Shown here: positions 59,517 through 64,000 of the stretch, in pieces
How the letters are laid out: each line of letters starts with the position of its first letter
Position numbering within the stretch: the stretch's first letter is position 1
Source: Diphasiastrum complanatum
Lineage: Eukaryota; Streptophyta; Lycopodiopsida; Lycopodiales; Lycopodiaceae
Length of the DNA stretch: 64,000 bases
Direction: 5' to 3'
Assembly (NCBI GenBank): GCA_029204225.1
Contig: CM055109.1
Location: 31,409,870 to 31,473,869 of the forward strand
Notes under the pieces: generated by a model
What the model was told of the DNA's origin: nothing
The model's input: the letters and a program-made list of their open reading frames with translations, nothing else
The model's database searches: none
Position numbers and translations under genes: made by a program

Positions 59517-59549
59517 CTATCCCATGGCCTACCCTATTAGAATGTAAGT

Positions 59550-59772
59550 TTTATGGTTTTCCTTTGTATCATAGGCATAACTTACTTGACACAATGTCAA
59601 GTTAAAGGACACAATGTTATTCCAAAAAGAACTTTGTGAAAAGTGTAAAGTCCTCCCACAAGCATTTACTCTTAGAGTAATGCTAGATTCATTAGTTTCC
59701 CTTGTACCACACACATAACTTACTTGCTACGACATCAAGTAAAACAATCAATGTTTAACCAAAAGAATTTCC
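59550..59772. repeat. Diverged tandem duplication, period about 137 bp
   Basis: 'cctttgtatcataggcataacttacttgacac' near 59561 is matched by 'cccttgtaccacacacataacttacttgctac' near 59699. Both are followed by '-atgtcaagt-aa' or '-acatcaagtaaa' and '-caatgtt-a-ccaaaa-gaa-tt'. About 80 bp of each unit can be aligned by eye. Confidence 0.6.
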
Positions 59773-60156
59773 AAACAAAAACAAATCAAAAAATTATAAG
59801 ATTTTGGTGCTATATAGGAATTAGAGGCGCATGAGCAAAACGGAATTTGTGGGGCAAATATTTTATATGTGCACTTTCTAGCAACCAAAAGGTGCACATA
59901 AATTTTTTTTGCTAATTTTACATGCACCTTCTACCCAAAAGGTGTTTGCAAAAAAAAAAAGGTAAGCAAGAAAATGAAAAGCCAAAAAGAAAATAAAACA
60001 TTGATTTTACATGGAGGACGGCCCCCTTCCTCGGTCACTTCTTCCTGAGAATGGGTTCTACTACCCTCAAGTGGACACCCTTCTTAGGCCGAATGCTATG
60101 AAGACCTTCTTCCAGCCCCTTAAAACCAACATGTTGTGGAGGGAAGTGGCCCAAAA

Positions 60157-60281
<125 letters not shown>

Positions 60282-60356
60282 TTTCTATACCTCCATCTCT
60301 CTCTCAGTCGCTACACCTCCATCTCTCTCTCAGTTGCTCCATAGGGGTACCCGTCC

Positions 60357-60546
60357 AAGAATCAAGAAATGTGTGTTTCTTGATTCTTGGACTTCTAAAA
60401 TGCTGTCTAGTTTAATTAGTTTCTTGTTTTCTGTTTTGGTGGATTAATGTAGGTTGCAAGCATCCAAGAGATTTGTAGCCAAGAGTGTGGTATAGATCTT
60501 GCAAATTCATTTACGTTTTGGTTTCTTGAGTTTCTTGGAAAATTCA
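60357..60546 (+). repeat. 190-bp direct repeat, left copy (putative 5' LTR part)
   Basis: It matches 63811-64000 without gaps at a constant offset of 3454 bases, with about six mismatches by eye. A Gypsy gag lies between the copies. The right copy runs off the window, so the repeat is longer than seen. Confidence 0.85.
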
Positions 60547-61246
60547 AGAATCAAGAAGATGGAGCTTCTTGGTTCTTGAATGCTTGTAGAAATTAGTTTT
60601 CTTGTTTTTTTATGAGGAATGTGGCATGCTAATCTTTCTGGTCTTGCAAGTAGTTTAGTTTCCGTTTTGCAATGATCCATTCTAGCATTTTGTTTTTAAG
60701 TGCCATAGTAATGCCCAACCATGTTTCAAGAAGAGCCGTTTTTGGACATTCTTGGTGTGCTTGCATGGTAGAATGATTGCAAGTGATTTCAAGAGTTCAA
60801 GAGTGTACAAAATCTGAGTATCCGTGACAGGTTGAGCTATACTACAACCCTGAGAATCTTTCTACCTGATTTGGGCATGGTAATAAGCAAGATAAACACT
60901 AAGACATGCCCATAGTCCCTGGTGACTTGTAATGTGTTGGAGTACACCCATTACCCAACAACTAATGGACATATTACCCAGATCCTGACCTTCCACATCA
61001 CTGTACCAAAAACAAAACAAAAATCAAAATCCCATACAAAAAACCAAAAGCACACCTTACCCAATGGAACACTAGTATGATCCCAATACCATAGAGGAAT
61101 ATCTACATGACATGGTGTCACCCAGGTCTGACGAAATCTGACATCAACAGTTCTCCCGAATGAAATCACAAGTACACAAACCATCCACAAATCCATTCGA
61201 TAGCCAAGAAACTGATAGAGCCGAGTCTTCATGAGCACGAGCCCAT

Positions 61247-62377
61247 TTGAATGGAGCTTTTGCCACTCACGGAGCTCATCTTGAGAAAAGAACACCCAAG
61301 TTAGATCTACCCAAGTTTGACAGTAGTTTGGACCCTCATAGATTCTTGCAAATCTTTGAGAATGCGTGCGACATTTATGGCGAAACATCTCTCGCTGCTA
61401 TGGTCCAACTGTTTTCCATGACCATGATTGCTAACGCACATGATTGGTTTTTCAACCTTAATCATGAAGATAAGACAGACTGGTCAATTTTGAAAGAGTC
61501 GTCTATCAAGCGCTTTAAGCCCTTTCGCTTGATCGAGAGTCCTTTTGTCAAATTGAGTAACATCAAGATGGCAAAAGATGAACATGTACGAGACTATGTC
61601 GAGCGTTTCAAACGCCTCAAAAGTCAAGTACAAGAACAACCCTCCGAACAGATGCTCATCATCTGGTTCTTAGTCGGCCTTCCAAGATGGATTAGACGTG
61701 AGCTTAAATCCAATGATGAATACACGAGTCTAAAGTTAGCTATGTTTGATGTCATCAAGAAAGAAGACGAGGGATCAGATGTTGACGAATCCAGAGAAAG
61801 GAGAGCACCACGTGCTCCTATCCATGACTCGAAGCCGATCAAGGACACCCGAGATCAGCTTTGGAAATCACAGTTGGAGTTGCTTACCAAGCAACACCAA
61901 CTACACATGGAGAAACTCACCAATGAGTTTCAAACTACCTTGAAGTCTATCCAAAGCAGTATGCCTGGTCAGCAAAACCCTGCACAGGTACCTTATAGAC
62001 GAAAACCAATCTGGTTACCACACTGTCGGGCTACGCATCCTGCTGATGCTTGTCCTTCATATCAGCCTATCCAAGCACATACAATCCAACAATATGAAGA
62101 ACAACCGTCACAATCTGGACATTCCTTGTATTATCATGAATACCGACCAGAAAGTCCAGAACCTTTAGCCATACAAGATGGCTATGCCATTATACAAGGG
62201 CCATTGCACACCAGATGTTTCATCTGTGGTGAAACTGGCCACTTTATGGTTGGTTGTCCAGTCAAGACCAGGTACCACACTGAATGTCTCGACTGTGTCA
62301 GAAAACACAGTTTCAAAGACTGTCCAAAACAACCCAACATGATCCTACCTGCCCGTCACGTCAGTTATGAATCATGA
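61247..62377 (+). CDS. Gypsy gag polyprotein (copy E), uninterrupted
   Basis: An open frame of 376 residues. The capsid-like core spans about residues 15-190: TPKLDLPKFDSSLDPHRFL, a LFSMTMIANAHDWFFNL block and IWFLVGLPRWIRRELK. It is followed by an acidic/charged linker, a predicted coiled stretch (KQHQLHMEKLTNEF) and three Cys/His clusters: HCRATHPADAC (first Cys position is Leu), CFICGETGHFMVGC at about residues 324-337, and CLDCVRKHSFKDC near 350. In intact relatives gag builds the particle and binds RNA. The frame continues upstream without a Met, so the true start may be earlier. Downstream, protease is absent or unrecognisable. It is the only undamaged retrotransposon ORF of this size in the window. 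Confidence 0.85.
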   Translation: MNGAFATHGAHLEKRTPKLDLPKFDSSLDPHRFLQIFENACDIYGETSLAAMVQLFSMTMIANAHDWFFNLNHEDKTDWSILKESSIKRFKPFRLIESPFVKLSNIKMAKDEHVRDYVERFKRLKSQVQEQPSEQMLIIWFLVGLPRWIRRELKSNDEYTSLKLAMFDVIKKEDEGSDVDESRERRAPRAPIHDSKPIKDTRDQLWKSQLELLTKQHQLHMEKLTNEFQTTLKSIQSSMPGQQNPAQVPYRRKPIWLPHCRATHPADACPSYQPIQAHTIQQYEEQPSQSGHSLYYHEYRPESPEPLAIQDGYAIIQGPLHTRCFICGETGHFMVGCPVKTRYHTECLDCVRKHSFKDCPKQPNMILPARHVSYES

Positions 62378-63213
62378 TAGGATCCTCACGACAACACAAC
62401 ACGAGCACCATAGCATCCAACCGCTCAACCTGCTGCTCACTCGAGAAGTTTCTTGCAAACTTCTACATTACCATGCAATTCACCAGCTCCATAATGCAAA
62501 AAGACACTAATATGACATGAGTACTTGTAGGAGGACATCGAAACCGATATTACGTCATCTGTTACAATTTTCAACCAAGAGCAACCTCCACAAAGAATTG
62601 ACAGTTTTTCTCCCCTTTCTGCAACCTCAAATCTATTTGTCTTTCCACATGCTGATAAGATTTCCAATGTGCCAGTACATTATAGATCTAGGAATTGGAA
62701 ATCCAGATAGATATTTGGTTCTGAATCTCTTGCTCAAAGAGGTCCTAGAGACATAGTACCTCAACCATAACTGCATCTCAAGCTATATCTTACAACATTT
62801 ACTATCAACGATGGTAGATTCAGTGTCACTATTCTTGCCTTGTTTTTGACAAGGGCTTATGAGAGTTCTTTCGTTACTCTAAAAGATCAATAGAAACATG
62901 AAATTGTCCAGGTGAATTATACATGTTGATGAATGACTTTTTGTTTGACAAGTGCTCTACGGCTTTCACTCTTTGTAACATTGGTACGTTCCTTGTTTAT
63001 TTTTTTGTCATTTTTTGATTTGGTAGTTTCTTCTAATTGCATATCTTTTTCTAGATTGTTTTTAGTTCATCAAGGATAGCCATTGAACAGGAGAATCATG
63101 CAGCATATCTCAAAAAAAACTTGTCATTCATCTATCAATCTTCAGATCACCTTATACAGAGTTTCAGATTTTTACGCATCTACTAAATCTACGAAGTACA
63201 TATCACGTCCGGG
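62378..63213 (+). other. Decayed region after gag copy E
   Basis: Short open segments with no recognisable protease or RT. The pol genes that should follow gag are missing. Confidence 0.45.
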
Positions 63214-63540
63214 TTGATTCCTGCATCTCATTGCCATATTCATTTTCGAGTCAACTACAGCAAGATTGAAACAAATTTAGTTAAAATTTGTTCAATCTTT
63301 AGGTCAATCACATGTTCAACGTGTTTTCAACTACGTGTTCCACACGTCGATCCAATTTTGAGCATGAACAGTTACCAGCAACAACATCCCCACCAACAGA
63401 TTTGGGAAGGGGAGAGAGTGGATCTGCTTGGATCCACTGGAGCAGTTACGCTGCCAACAACAACATCAGCAAGATCGACAACCGAGGTCACAAGTCAAAT
63501 ATGAAAAAGACAAGGCTAAAGAAAGTAGATGGGTAATGTA
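63214..63540 (+). pseudogene. Fragment of the post-pol ORF linker (copy E)
   Basis: Plus-strand Ser/Thr/Gln-rich reading. 63345-63540 matches 33405-33620, the linker of the ORF behind Gypsy copy B. It is followed directly by the LTR-like block at 63537. Pol is therefore deleted between gag and this ORF. Confidence 0.65.
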
Positions 63541-64000
63541 TCAACTCCGTGCTGAAATGAGAAGATCTTCCATGAGTTTTAATGCATTCTTGAGCTCCTT
63601 GATCATTCTTGTTTCTTGAGTGATGCATTAATGATCTTGCCCTTCCATTTCCTTTGTGTGTGGTTGTGCACTGTAGTTGTGGATTAGATTTATTGTTTCC
63701 TTGTGGATTAATATAGGAATCAGTATTCAGGTAAACTAAATAGGCTGGATTTGTGGAGTAGATCTTGCTTATCCTAGACATTCCAGTTCTTGATTGTTCT
63801 TGGGGTGTCTAAGAATCAAGAAATGTGTGTTTCTTGATTCTTGGACTTCTAAAATGTTGTCTAGTTTAATTAGTTTCTTGTTTTATGTTTTTGTGGCTTA
63901 ATGTAGGTTGCAAGCATCCAAGAGATTTGTAGCCAATAATGTGGTATAGATCTTGCAAATTCATTTACGTTTTGGTTTCTTGAGTTTCTTGGAAAATTCA
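63537..64000 (+). mobile_element. Putative 3' LTR of Gypsy copy E, cut by the window end
   Basis: It begins with the block shared with 35240-35338 and includes the 190-bp repeat (63811-64000) shared with 60357-60546. The start coincides with the end of the post-pol ORF fragment. No polypurine tract is obvious. Confidence 0.55.

Overview
This window looks like nuclear DNA of a land plant. It has two intron-containing eukaryotic genes: a plant-type ER protein disulfide isomerase (plus strand, 37789-42814) and a mitochondrial-type HslV/ClpQ protease subunit (minus strand, 47154-55658). They lie in AT-rich DNA filled with decayed Copia and Gypsy LTR retrotransposons. I see no bacterial operons, CRISPR arrays, rRNA or tRNA genes. 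The lineage cannot be fixed from the sequence. A TE-rich non-seed plant such as a fern or lycophyte is possible, but that is a guess.

Region 1-37.1 kb is almost entirely retrotransposon debris. From left to right it holds: a Copia fragment (1.9-3.0 kb); two tandem-repeat regions; a second Copia (5.9-8.2 kb) ending in a 24-bp minisatellite; a Gypsy copy (8.8-11.5 kb) broken by a piece of Copia gag and then by an LTR; a rearranged partial Gypsy on the minus strand (11.5-16.1 kb); and a near-complete minus-strand Gypsy (16499-24799). That element has two LTRs, a tRNA primer-binding site, a polypurine tract and a 5-bp target duplication (AGGCT), and it sits inside the gag zinc knuckle of a minus-strand Copia. 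A further Gypsy gag-pol (28.4-31.1 kb) is followed by an unclassified same-strand ORF (32.1-34.0 kb).

The Gypsy family around 12-24 kb has a primer-binding site of the TGGCGCC type that is usual for Athila/Tat relatives. It carries a post-integrase ORF with a globular N-terminal part and a long coiled coil. The 28-35 kb and 61-64 kb copies also carry extra coding sequence downstream of pol. Every copy is broken; only the 29 kb copy keeps a reverse transcriptase catalytic core.

Region 37.7-55.7 kb is the genic island, with the two genes convergent and about 4.3 kb apart. The PDI gene (11 exons, 372 aa) has two thioredoxin domains and a C-terminal helical domain. Its first active site is CGHC, but its second reads CSQS. 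The HslV gene (8 exons, 263 aa) keeps Thr1, Asp17 and Lys33 of the protease. Its 3.1-kb third intron holds a Gypsy integrase fragment and an LTR-retrotransposon primer-binding site. A hAT-like non-autonomous DNA transposon with an 8-bp target duplication lies between the genes.

Region 55.7-64 kb returns to transposon DNA: a Copia fragment with LTR-like sequence, a gene-free AT-rich stretch with a perfect 16-bp-arm palindrome, a 120-bp TC microsatellite, and a Gypsy gag (61247-62377) between two ungapped direct copies of a 190-bp repeat that are probably LTR parts.
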